A stretch of 64,000 nucleotides of DNA, taken from Phoronis australis (taxonomy: Eukaryota > Phoronida > Phoronidae). Of this stretch, positions 22,199 through 33,200 are shown piece after piece. The notes below the pieces were generated by a model. The model ran no database searches, was not told the origin of the DNA, and was given only the letters and a program-made list of their open reading frames with translations. The number at the start of each line of letters is the position of its first letter. The stretch's first letter is position 1. The translations under genes were made by a program, and so were the position numbers. The stretch is from assembly GCA_002633005.1 (NCBI GenBank), contig NMRA01000565.1, forward strand, positions 187,847 to 251,846, read 5' to 3'.

Positions 22199-22679
22199 CT
22201 CAAAATCAAGATGGTCCGACGAACGAACTCATTTGAAAATTGTTGTAAACGCACTGAAATGGACTCATCTCTTTATCGGTAGCTAAGAACAAAACCGTTC
22301 AAAGAATGACCCCCTCTGACAAACTTTCAACTGCATGGTTAACACGTTTTCAACAGCAGCGACGGGTCATTTTCAATGTTGAAAAAGTGGCCCAGATAGT
22401 TTTCCACGGGGTAAAAATGTATTATTACACTGGCTCTCTGCATGACAACAACAGGGGAGTGTGGCAATGAAACCTCAACCCCCGGCATTCGTTTAAGAAT
22501 GAACAGCTCACTGCGTCAATGAAATGACAAGCCCCTTGCTTGAAAAGTGACCTTGATCGTGTGACCTTGTGGAGCGCCTCGGAGGTCACTTCTCAGGTAT
22601 CGAGTTTCACCATATTAATTTTTTGGCGTTCCTGTTATCATTTTGCATCTCTCCTCAAGTTTCCTTTGGTGTCCCATTT
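22199..22679. other. Conserved intergenic block between cassette B and the insertion
   Basis: It aligns with 61,567-62,070 and, in part, with 540-780 and 1,079-1,210 of unit 0. No exon was found. It ends at GTGTCCCATTT (22,669-22,679), the target of the next element. Confidence 0.55.
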
Positions 22680-25600
22680 AGTCTCCTTCACAGACCCTCG
22701 AGGTTGGTTGGGGTCTGCTACAGGGCACTTTTCCATCCGCATTCTTGGAATATCATTGGCTGTTCCGATTTCAAGAAAGAAGGCATTCTATTGGTCAGTT
22801 GTATAATAGGTCAAACTAGTTCACCAACATGGCGACTTCCAGTGAAAGAATGTCGGTGGATTTACAGCTGTTTAAATCTCTCTGTTTTGATCGAACTCCT
22901 GCATTTCAAAGCTAACGAGTCAAGGAATACATCACCAGTAACGTATACGAAACATTTTATGATAATTGTCCAGTATACTATGCTGGATTCTGAAATAATG
23001 TGATTTTTTACGAAATAATTTTCCATTACCCCAGGCATAGCCACCCACAACAACAGTCGCGTACTATAGCACCGAATAGCGGGAAAGGACTAGCTGAGTG
23101 CGTCGCGGCCACGGGAGATTGTCTCGATCTTTGCAGAGCACACCCTCTCGTATGTTAACATGTTTATGTGCGTTATATAAGTTCCCGAGAATGCCGTGAA
23201 GGTTGAACTGGTGGGTCAGATAAGGATATAATACACTGTCACTGGCACACTTGTCACTTCTAACAGAAGTTTGGAGAATAAAAATAGTCAATGGTCCTAA
23301 ACACGCAAACATTAATCAGTCTAGCAATAGTGTTACAATGACTGATTTTATCGCTTTTGGCGGTGCCATTCAGCAGTGCCTTTGACTGCCATCGTACAGT
23401 CATACGGAGTATTCAATTATTTCGGAGGTTGTTTGTTGCTGTGAAATTATGATTATACCCAATCTTTTTTATAATCAGCAAGATAAAACCTCACCCTTTT
23501 GTGAGTTGGCACAATCATTAAAACTGACCCATTTTGGTGGTAGCCTCAATGAAAGAGTCTACTTTTCTGATAAAATAATTACGCAAAGTTATTATTTACA
23601 GGGAATTGAATTTCAGCAAGAATCTCTCTGGGCTGTATTCTTTTTAACACAACAAGCCTCAGTTGTATATGAAACCTCCAGTGGTTTTGGTGGAAAAATG
23701 GATTATTTTATACAGTTCAAACCAAAAAGTAAATATTTTTGTGTGGAATTTATTTGGAATTTCGCCCTTTCATCACTCTAGAGGTGTATTCCCAAAACAT
23801 GATCTAATAATCCCTTTTCAGGGTTTTAAATCAATCCATCAAGACTGAGCTAGAACCTGTTTAGCCCAAAAACATTTAAATACAATGTGGAGAATAAGAA
23901 AGCATCTGTATTAAAATGAACCCATTTTAAGTTACTTGTCCACAAAGTGTACCATTTTTAAGCTGCTATCAACCCAACCTTTTTTAGAACCGTCATGTAA
24001 CAATATACGATTGGTCTCACTACCAACAATGTTGTTTTTGGCCTAAATAGTAGCACAAATCTAATCAAATGGGTCGCATGGAGATTGGCATATCCAGCAA
24101 TTGGATGTGGATACTAGTGTCTGGTGTCAGTCTTCGCGTGTGTGCTCATGGTTAAACTCTTGATCTCGTACTGTTCCTTACTGAGATTACATGTGGCATA
24201 TTGGCTTCCGTTGAACGATAGTTTGTTATTGCTTAAGTTTTTCAGATCAAAATTTATTCTTTGTCACATGCAATGCATTCATAGCACCTGTAAAGGAGTT
24301 TAATTCGAAGGAAATATTGAAGCCAGCAGACACCAGCTGATAAGCGCATTCTGAAATCAACAATTGTTCTTGTACTTTCCAATATGTTCAACCCACATTG
24401 TTAGTTATAGGGATAGGGTTCATTCCACCATCCTTGGGCTTTCAGGGTACTCTCCTTAAACCATTTCAAGGGGGTACTCCCACAGGTTTCTACAGAACAT
24501 GACACTCAGCTGGGTGATTTCTTTCAAACAATTTCTCTTCAAAATGGTGCTTGAAAAAATCCCTACCATAGAAAACTTCCCATGAATACAACGGGTTTCA
24601 CTCTGGAAGTTAAAAACACTGCAAATGGTACCTTTTCCTACTGCAGAAGGGGTTTTATTACGATACCTGTGTTTCTAAAACTTTGGGCACCAGACTCATT
24701 TTTGACAATAGGAATCTCTGAGCCGGCTTCTTCAAACTTTATTAGTGAAAAAGACAGCTGTCCAAGAATTACTACGAAAGAATTCAGTTGTTAGCATTAA
24801 CCCTTATAAAAAGATCGTGCATTTGTAACATTTGGCTACATTTTCATTGAACTCCAAACCTCAGATCACATACCTAATGTTTTTTACCCACTGTCTAAGT
24901 GGGTGGAGATTCTGATAGCACCAGATTATGCATAAAACTAAAGCTTAAGGCCCATTTGGGACATCTATTGGGTATTTTCGTAGCTACAAATTTATCCTCG
25001 GAAGATCTAGAGCACCTCGGCTATTTTCCTATTTACAAATTTTTCCTCGAAACACTTCGGTTATTTTCATAGCCTCGACTATCCTCTCAAAGATTAACGT
25101 TATCCAAAATATGGGAAGTCATGTGATTTTCAGTCTTGAGAATAATATGCTAACTGAACTCTGCACACTTGCACAGTGCGTTCACCTATTAGGTGAAATT
25201 TGAGGTTACGAAAACACCCAAGGTGTTCTGGATGCCCTTGGAAGCAATTGTTTTCAGTGCATGCTCGAACTTTGGTCATTATGGCCAATTATTCTCCACT
25301 AAGTTTGAAAGTCAACGCACGTTAAATTCACCAAGGTGATTTGAATTGCTTAGGACCCTCAAGCTGTGCAGGATCCCACCTCGGGAAAAGGGAAGAAAAT
25401 ATTATGGCAACGAGGGGAGGGGTGTAGCTCAAGAATTGTTGCTACCTGGAAGGTCGAATATTGTGGTGTTCTAGGGAGTGAACACTGTGTAGGCCATGAT
25501 TGCACAAAGTGGTGGAAATTGGGCTCCAGCTGTGTCTACTGTAACAATGCCAGTGACAGATTTGGGGGGGGGGGGGGCAAGGGGGCCATAGCGCAGCCTA

Positions 25601-26100
25601 AAGTTCTCCCAGATTCCATTTGGAAGTTTGAGGGTGCGAATTTCTGACAAGCAAAATACTCTGCCCCTGCCCCCCTCCCCCAACTCAAAATCCTGGATCC
25701 GCCCCTGCTGTAAAAGACCTAAACAATTCATAAAAAGCTTTCAAATCATGAAACTGAAAAATGCCAAGTGAAAAAGGTGAAGCCATTGTCAATTCAGGTT
25801 TATTTACATGATAAGGAATCGATAATTACATGAATTTCATCTCAGTTTGTTGATAACATAACAATATAAACAGCTACTTCACCAGAGACTTCGACCGCAA
25901 ACGCAACCCAAAAATAAATTTTTACTCTTGCGACACCTAGCGACCTCATAACTTATTACCGGATATAAGCATGCGCACGTCAACTTCCTGGTTAAAAATT
26001 GCCAGCTAACAGCCAATGAAATCCATCGTTCTAGTGCCCTGTACCTGAGCCTTCACAAGCAATCCGTGACGTCAGCTTGTGAGGCCCGGGAACCAGGTTA
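22680..26100. mobile_element. 3.4 kb unclassified DNA transposon, unit 1 only
   Basis: It is flanked by direct GTGTCCCATTT at 22,669-22,679 and 26,101-26,111. Unit 2 has the uninterrupted site near 62,063-62,074. Near the ends are inverted matches: ACAGGGCAC and TCATTGGCTGTT on the left (22,723-22,771) and their complements on the right (26,009-26,043). An ORF-like stretch starts MATSSERMSVDLQLFKSLCF near 22,830 and soon meets a stop. No transposase signature is recognised. A CAGGGGCGGATC MITE lies inside at 25,551-25,707. An 8-11-bp duplication would fit a P, hAT or Mutator-type element. Confidence 0.55.
25551..25707 (-). mobile_element. CAGGGGCGGATC-family MITE, nested and inverted
   Basis: It ends on plus with 'tcctggatccgcccctg' and contains a G-run and 'gttctcccagattcc', the complement of the family core. 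It lies inside the 3.4 kb element, so it arrived later. Confidence 0.65.
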
Positions 26101-26512
26101 GTGTCCCATTTTGAAGTAGCGCCCTCTGGACGCGGAAGACGAAACACCGTTCATCCCAAACCTTCTGCCGCCCGGTTGCTTGACGGCAGGACTGGTTAGT
26201 TATACAAAACCGACCCTGAACCCCCCTCGGGTATAGCTGTTCCAGTGACACGTTTCCAATGCAAGTTTCCACAGATCCATGGGGTCATTTTACGTTCACC
26301 GCATTAATAGAGATGCTAGTAAAGAAAGACTCGGCGGAGTCACACCCGATCAAATAGCACAACGAAGCCATCAAGATTCTCGTACAATCCGCAGCTGGTT
26401 GCAATGGTTTAAGTTTGATACTTCTTTAGTTATCGTCTCGTCGTCATGCCAAGAAGTCGGGGAGAGGCTACATGGAAGAATAAAACATCTGGTAAGGGCC
26501 GGCAGTGCAGAC
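26101..26512. other. Conserved block with open frame and CTCF-like word
   Basis: It aligns with about 62,064-62,467. On plus, both units keep an open frame containing DASKERLGGVTPDQ, AQRSHQDSRTIR and WLQWFKFDT without indels from about 26,309 to 26,510. On minus a shorter open frame (LYPRGVQGRFCITNQSCRQA) is also shared. I recognise no family on either strand. 'gcgccctctgg' at 26,119-26,129 is the complement of a CTCF-type core. Confidence 0.35.
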
Positions 26513-27663
26513 ATCGAAACTAAGCTATCGGTGTGGTTGGGGTTTCAGCCGCCAGGGGGCACGGTAGGATTGAACAATGGCAAATATCTGAGGGGCTTCA
26601 AAATCCTGTTTGGTTAGCACCACACGCCCAGTGACGCCTTCAGTAGGTAGACTAATTTTAGTGATTCCTTCAAGAACATTACAGTAAACGTGCCGCAGCT
26701 ACTGATGAATCCCGCCGGGCCGCATTCTGCCAGTGACAACACAGTTCCGTCCGAAATCCCAGTGCTCGTGTTTCCTGGGAGTAAATACAGTCCCATGTGT
26801 GACTGAACTAGTTTGGCAAATACAAAATTGTGCACCAGTGACGGGCATTCACTTTTGAATATGACGTGACTTTCATGTAACCAAGAGTTTTAAGAAACAG
26901 TCATTCCATCCACCTTGCAAATGTTTTAATTTTACCTAATTTTTAGTACGCACTGGTGTGCGCCATGCTGATGAATTTACGTATGTGGTAGGTACACCCC
27001 TTCCGTACAACACATCATGCATAACAAATATAGACACCGTCTTTTAAAAAAGCTAAGGGTACAAAGAAAGCTTTGTATAGAAGGTATGCATTGTACTGGT
27101 GTGGGGTTTTATTTTTGGATGAAAATAAATGCACACTCTCCCTGCCGCCACACGCTGCTGCTAAAGCGCAAAAATTTTTGTGAATGTGTTTCATGGAAAA
27201 CTGGCTACATTGTCGGCTATTATCTTGTCTTTGGACGTCATAAACTATCTCTTCATTTTGACCACTTTCCCATATAAAATTAATTGTTAGTTTACGCTGA
27301 TCTGGCGAATGGCTACTGAGCTATACAATGAAAGGAGTAAAAGTTAGATAGTCAATTAAGATCATGATCAGAGCACAGAACGACTGCTCAACACAAAAGG
27401 CTGATAACGAACTGTGAACTCAAGGTCACTCATATCTAATCCAAGTCAAGTGCTCGAAAACGAAATTATTGTCAGCATTTCCTATTATACTTTTGTGCAA
27501 ACTCGAGATAAGTGTCTGTTATTGTACGCTTGAGAACATAGTGGTATATTCATCAGTTCCTAGTCTAAGGTTGCACCTGGTGACTTTTATATTCGAGCTA
27601 CAAACACGAATAACAACTCAAATTTTTGAGTTCAGACTCAGTCAAACTTTTAGCATTAACGCT
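26513..27663. other. Unit-1 insertion of unknown type
   Basis: Unit 2 joins its flanks (gtgcagac directly to gtggggtcatc at about 62,466), so this roughly 1.15 kb is extra in unit 1. 'ccgccagggggcac' at 26,549-26,562 is a strong CTCF-like word. No coding signal is seen. Confidence 0.45.
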
Positions 27664-28190
27664 GGGGTCATCGAGCGCAAACTAGGACGAGGCAGTTAAT
27701 AATAAACACTTATTTTGAGTTGGCACTGAAGTAGAACAGAAAACGCCAAAAATAACTTTAAGTTTGTTTTCCAGTACTGAGAAAGATTAGAGCTGGACCC
27801 AAATTTACAGATGAAGAGTTTCACCCACTTTTCTTGAATTCAATGAAGGTTTAATGAATCCGTCACGAGAATTAACATGATAAGATAATATTCGACATCC
27901 GACAATCCTATTTTATGCCAAGATCATTGGAAATATTTCACCAGAGAAATAGCGTCACCTACTTACAGGCGGTCAACATCCGTGCCGTTCACGAATTCTC
28001 TTTGTGGTGAGGCCACGAACGTTGTGGAGAAGCAAAACACGTGAATTTGCAATGAGACAAAATTTAACCGGACACACGAAGCAAGAACCTGTGTTCATAT
28101 TTGATGTGGTTGAAGACTTATAGTGAGGTAGCCCGGCCCCGGGTCCGTAGTCTATGCATGAATATGTAAGTTAAACGAAGACATTTGTAC

Positions 28191-28304
28191 CTGTTGTGAC
28201 ATTTGAAAAGGCATGGAACGCGAAAGCTCATAAAAATATCGTTTAAACAATTCCTGACGAAAGTACCACCTCTCAACGTCTACTACAGAGCTATTCACTT
28301 TCCC
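28191..28304 (-). CDS. Unassigned conserved exon X, unit 2
   Basis: 114 nt, acceptor attccctcacag, donor CAG|GTACAA. It reads GKVNSSVVDVERWYFRQELF and ends FQMSQQ, in phase 0 at both ends here. It lies between the A2 tail and unit-1 cassette B on the same strand. Its phase-0 exit would fit the phase-0 entry of cassette B exon 22,198-22,141. That linkage is speculation, and no family is recognised. Confidence 0.3.
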
Positions 28305-29922
28305 CTGTGAGGGAATATTGAGAAAAATCACAAAATTCATGAGTTTTAAAATACTCGTTTAGGGAAAACCCTATAGTCACCAAAGAGTTTCTAATCTGTT
28401 CCCCACTGACAAAAGTGCGCATGCGATTAGTCATTTGATAAACAGCTGACTGACGAGATGCCTATTTTAAACGACGGATTATGTGTGATTGCACTCCAAA
28501 TTTGAGGTCGATAGCACGGTATGAGGCAAGGCAGTGAAGCAAGCGATTTCCCAAAAACGACGTGCTTTGCCTTGTGGGAGAAATGAGACGACGTGGCGAG
28601 CAGTTGACAGATCGTTTTTTTTTTAAATTTTAAGCTAAACATCAACAGAAAATCAATTTTTTTACGAACAAACCGTAAAAATACCCGGTGAACAGGATGA
28701 AATCTGTTTCAGTGGCAGAGGAACTCTTTGAGTTATACAATTTAATTTGTTTTTCGCGTTCCAGGCCTCTTTAAGAACCACTAGCACTTACCAAAAGATA
28801 GACCAAACACACAATAATGCAAGTATTTCAATTCGTTTTTACCAATTGCACAGTTTTCAAATGCGTATTTCTGTCGTGCATGTCGTTTTTCCAAGCTTAT
28901 TTACTAAGACAAATTTCAGATTTACGGACTTTGACACTTGTGGAACTAAAACTACGGATTAAAAAGTAGTGTCTATGCAAAACAGCGTTTATGACCCGAA
29001 CCATGAGTACTGCAGGTACTTTGAAAGACGCTCAGGCTAACTCATTGGTTATTTCTGACCAGTCCAAAGGAACATAGCAAATTTTCTTATAGTAAATTTG
29101 TAAACAAGTGAAATGTTTCATGAATGCGATTACAAAAATCTTTTTAATGCAACATATAATTTAAAATCATGCCCAATCCCCAACTTTCTTTAATGTACTA
29201 CACTGTGTCTTGGCACTAGTTCTGCACTCATCCGTCAGTTTACATATAAATCGAAAGATACGTGAATGAGTCAGAAACCAGGAACAGGCAGAAAGCTTGG
29301 ACGAATCCGCAAATATAATAAATGGCTCTAAACATTCTTATATATTTCTTTAAACGGGAAAATCTGCTTAGAATCCTTATTTTATACAAAAGTATGAAAA
29401 ATGAGAGTAACGCTACTCGAGTGTATAGAAGATACTTTTGTTCTGAAAAAGAACACTGGACGGTGACCGTAAATTGCACCTATTTTTGGCAATTTGTAAC
29501 AAAATTTTCTTGTTTTATACTAACTTCAAGAAGTCTGTCCCATTCAAGAAATGCGTTTTCTGACATAAAATCGGTGTCTCTTAAAGGCACACAGGATTTT
29601 ATGAGCTATTCACTGAGAGTTAGGCGTTACTAAAGTGAGGTCTACAGGTGCACAGATAACGTGGACTGTCCTGCTGACTAGCTGAGGCGAATGGCCAAGA
29701 TAATTTCGTAGACGGATACACGAGAATAGTCGCACCCTTCACATCATGATGTTGAAATCTTTGAGACGATTGAAGGAAGTTGTATCTCAACACAATTTAG
29801 TGCAGCAATCGTTCTCGCGTATTGGAAGACAGTATAAAGCTGGCCAAATCTCATCTGAATCGCAGCCCCAACGTGTTCCTTGCTTCAGCTCAGATACCAC
29901 TGGCTGAGGTAATGCGTAACTG
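28305..29922. other. 3' flank / 3' UTR region of receptor A2
   Basis: Aligned with 2,336-3,984. No exon, repeat or RNA gene is supported. Open frames here differ by indels from those of unit 1. Confidence 0.5.
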
Positions 29923-30218
29923 CTATCTTCTCTGAGCAGGACTCATGACAATCTCATATTCGCTCTCGTTATCTTCTACACTTATACCTTGCAGTTTCTC
30001 ATACTCTTCCTGTATATACCCCTCCCTGTTTGCCAGTCCTTCATAAACGGAGGCTCGTGTCACGTTGACGTACGCCGCGTCCTCAGGTTGTAAATGGACA
30101 GGGGCTTGCAATTCTGAGTAGGCTTCATTTTCTTCACCCTGAGCTCCGACATCTGGGTCAGGTGTATCCACCATCTCTATCTTTTCCAGCATAGTTCGGT
30201 TGCGGCCAAGAGGTACAC
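29923..30218 (-). CDS. A2 exon 10: ITIM-like signalling tail
   Basis: 296 nt, same length as A1, ending VMSPAQRR and stop. Tyrosine motifs: AYSEL, AYVNV, SVYEGL, EYEKL and SEYEIV, plus an isolated Tyr (REGYIQ). Two now meet the strict ITIM pattern (SVYEGL, SEYEIV), one more than A1, while the VYLKL site of A1 is VHLQP here and cannot be phosphorylated. Confidence 0.78.
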
Positions 30219-33200
30219 CTGTCAAAGTATAATGTTGTGGGTATCGTATAATGAAATATTCCAAGATGTCACACTGAAACCAAACCCAGACATTCATTCT
30301 CTGAATAAAACTTGACAATGGTGGATGTTATACCGCCGAAACATGTCGCTGCATTTTAGAAAAGTTGTTGGCTTAATTCAAACTTTGTTTGTGTTCGGCA
30401 GTGTAAGATCTTTCGGTAACAGCACATTTTTGTGCTATGGAGAAAGCTAAAATTAACATTTATGGTTAGTAACGACATTTTGGGACAAGTTACAGAGTAT
30501 TCTGTGCAGTAATTGAAAAGATCATGTATATGAAAGTTTTTAGCGAGGTTTCGAAAACATAACCGACATGAGTGCGGTTGTGGTGAAAACACTTACCTAT
30601 TAGCCTCACTAACAAGTCGTCAATGGAAAGTTCCTCCATAGAGTTTGTTGCAAGCTGTTCTCCGTCGACTGCTGGACGAGCAGGTCTACGCACTCGCAAT
30701 CTCAATGACTCAAGCAAAGTAGCAACGTCTATATCTAAAAATGAGGTTTATTTTATACCATAGAGGGAATTTTGAATTAAAATTATCAAAAGACAATTGT
30801 TAAAAAAGAAATGACAATTTTGAAGTTGAAATGTAATTTTGCTTACCAGGTCTCCCGCAAGCAGCACTTGTAAACTCCGTTTCAACCTAACAATACAAAT
30901 TCTCATAGTTAATTCTCGATCCAATAATTGGCAGCCTTTGCTGTGCACTGAATTTGGACGGAAATTGTTTCAGTTTCGCTTTTTCTTTCTTCCTCGAGCG
31001 ACGTTATAGCGACTCGGTTGCGCCTTGATATGCAACTATATTGTACGGCCTGTGCACACGCGAGAAGTGTGATCATTAGACAGTCCCAACGTCTCAACCG
31101 GCCGAGTAGTTGTTTTTATGGACAACTTGTAAATGTGACCAAAAAAACACTCATGATGTAGATGTACCTTGGGGGCTCACATAAGACGCATCATGCAGTG
31201 CTATTTCCCACCTTAATACTTACTGGACACGGTTGAGTGCTTTATAGAGGATCATTTTCCACACAAACTCATCCGTAAAAACATTTGGCAATTTTCAAGC
31301 TACGTCATATGCACATGTTGTGTTTCTAACTTATTTGACCACGCAATCACAGATAAGGAATTAGCGTGGAAGTTCCAATTTAAAACTCTTCCCAGATCAA
31401 ACACCTACTCCCACAATCATTTTTTTTCTTCGAACAGTCCTTCAGTTCCCAAATCGGTAACTGATCCTTTTTTCACCGAACGACGGGCTGTTCAAAGAAA
31501 AGTTTGATTGCGGTAGTATTTGTTCGAGCTGGGAGAGTTTATCAACGAACTCTTAAGATGTCCTCTATGCCGTGCAAGAGGTATTTATGAGCAACATGAC
31601 TTTGATGCTTTAATCAGTGTGGGGCATAATTCGTCGAAAACCATCTGGCATACATGTATGGCGGCCCTATGGGGTGTGGTCAACTTTTTACAAGGGCGAT
31701 TTGAGACGGTGGCACTATGTATAGTGATCACGCGCTTAACTTGTAAATTGCATGGCAATATCTCACGAAAATTTGCCCGATTTAGTTTCCAAGTTTCTTG
31801 TGTCTGCAAAACACAACCCTGGTATTCGTCATTTTTCGTACGACGTCATAATGTGTCTATATAAGCTCAGCTGACCTGTAGTAATCACTGTACATGATAA
31901 TGTCACACGCAAATGGACGAAAATGGACATCACTCACAGTTGATCCAGAGCAACGCGTATTTACACGAAACAACATAAACCTGGAACAACTGGCGCCCAA
32001 ATTCAGTGGAATGAAAACGAGACAACACCTTCAAACAATTTCTCAGGGTATGGGCAGGGATTGAGTTCAACCTCACTTTGACACAAACATAAAACAGTGT
32101 ACAGGTTCCAGTACGGAAAATACCTTCACCCTATGCAAGAATACTCAGACGTCATAATGCTTTTTGCTTCCCCTGCACAGGCCCTCAGTGACTTGAGATA
32201 AGTACATGTATAACAATCTATTTTTCGCTTTCCATTCCTAAGGGAGGCCACAGATACCAACTCTCTCCTTCCGGTCGCTATCGACCTCACGTTGTCACCG
32301 GCCCTAAGTCCTCACCGATGTCACGCTGCCGCCATTCGGTCGTCACCAATTCTGTGCCCTCTTACAACAATTTACTTCGTAAGCCAACACTGGCGTATTA
32401 ATCTTTGGCTTAGATTAGGACAGATTAAGTCTAAGGCAACAGTTCATGTATCCCGAAATGAAGAATGAGAACGGGTAAAATTTGACGAAAATTTTGTGGA
32501 CTAAATGGTATTTGGAAGTTCATTGGAGTTTCTTTTTAGTAGATAAAGTATAGAAATTTAGAGCTTTTGCTCCTAAAGAGCCGAGGCTAAATTTCTACCT
32601 GTATACAGACGTCGCGGCATTTTCAAAGCACTACGTTGTTAAGTGAGGAATTTTTGGCACGAATGCAAGTACCCTTTAGACAAGTGGAAATGGGAAAAGT
32701 CTGTTTGGGATTGACGTATTTTAACATGAATGTCTGGAATGTGGAGTGCAGGAACAAATGGATTATGGTCTCCTCTCACTCACCGCAGCAGTCATGAACT
32801 TCTGATTTTAGGTACACTGAAGAAGGATATATTTCCTGGTCATTTTTGGAATCTAAAATATTTTCCGGTGCACTTAGAAACTCAAACAGACGCGACTTTT
32901 CTGATTTTTTTCATCTTTGAGAAACCCCATTGAATGTGCCATTTTCCCAGTGTCATATTGACTCAGACCAGTGATAACGTTAAAATCAGCCATGAAACTG
33001 TGGTCTTTGTCCTCATCTCCACAAGTAACCAGATGCGACATTTTCAGACCCAAAATCATTTATTTATTATTTATTATTGTGATATTTAAAATGAGGGTGG
33101 CCTCTTCGGTGATAGCACTGCTTTCCAAGAGGGCCCTCATGATGTTACATTGTTATACTGTAACATCGGACTCAAAGGCAATGCCAAGCGACTATAGGAC

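Larger units (their letters stand above)
1264..27889. repeat. Tandem-array unit 1 (26.6 kb)
   Basis: The anchor 'attcgacatccgacag' occurs at 1,264 and 27,890, and as 'attcgacgtccgacag' at 63,937. All three copies are followed by 'ccaagatc...gaaa...ttcac'. Between anchors the two full units share, in order, exon X, the receptor tail, every receptor exon, the 5' block and cassette B. The anchor is an arbitrary phase of the array, because the true ancestral junction is obscured by insertions. Unit 1 is the shorter copy. Confidence 0.85.

Noticed and set aside
22569-23003. Long plus-strand ORF (144 residues)
   Set aside because: It crosses the left border of the 3.4 kb insertion at 22,680, so it joins unrelated sequences.
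23449-23781. 110-residue ORF inside the 3.4 kb element
   Set aside because: No recognisable domain and no second copy to test conservation; left as part of the element.
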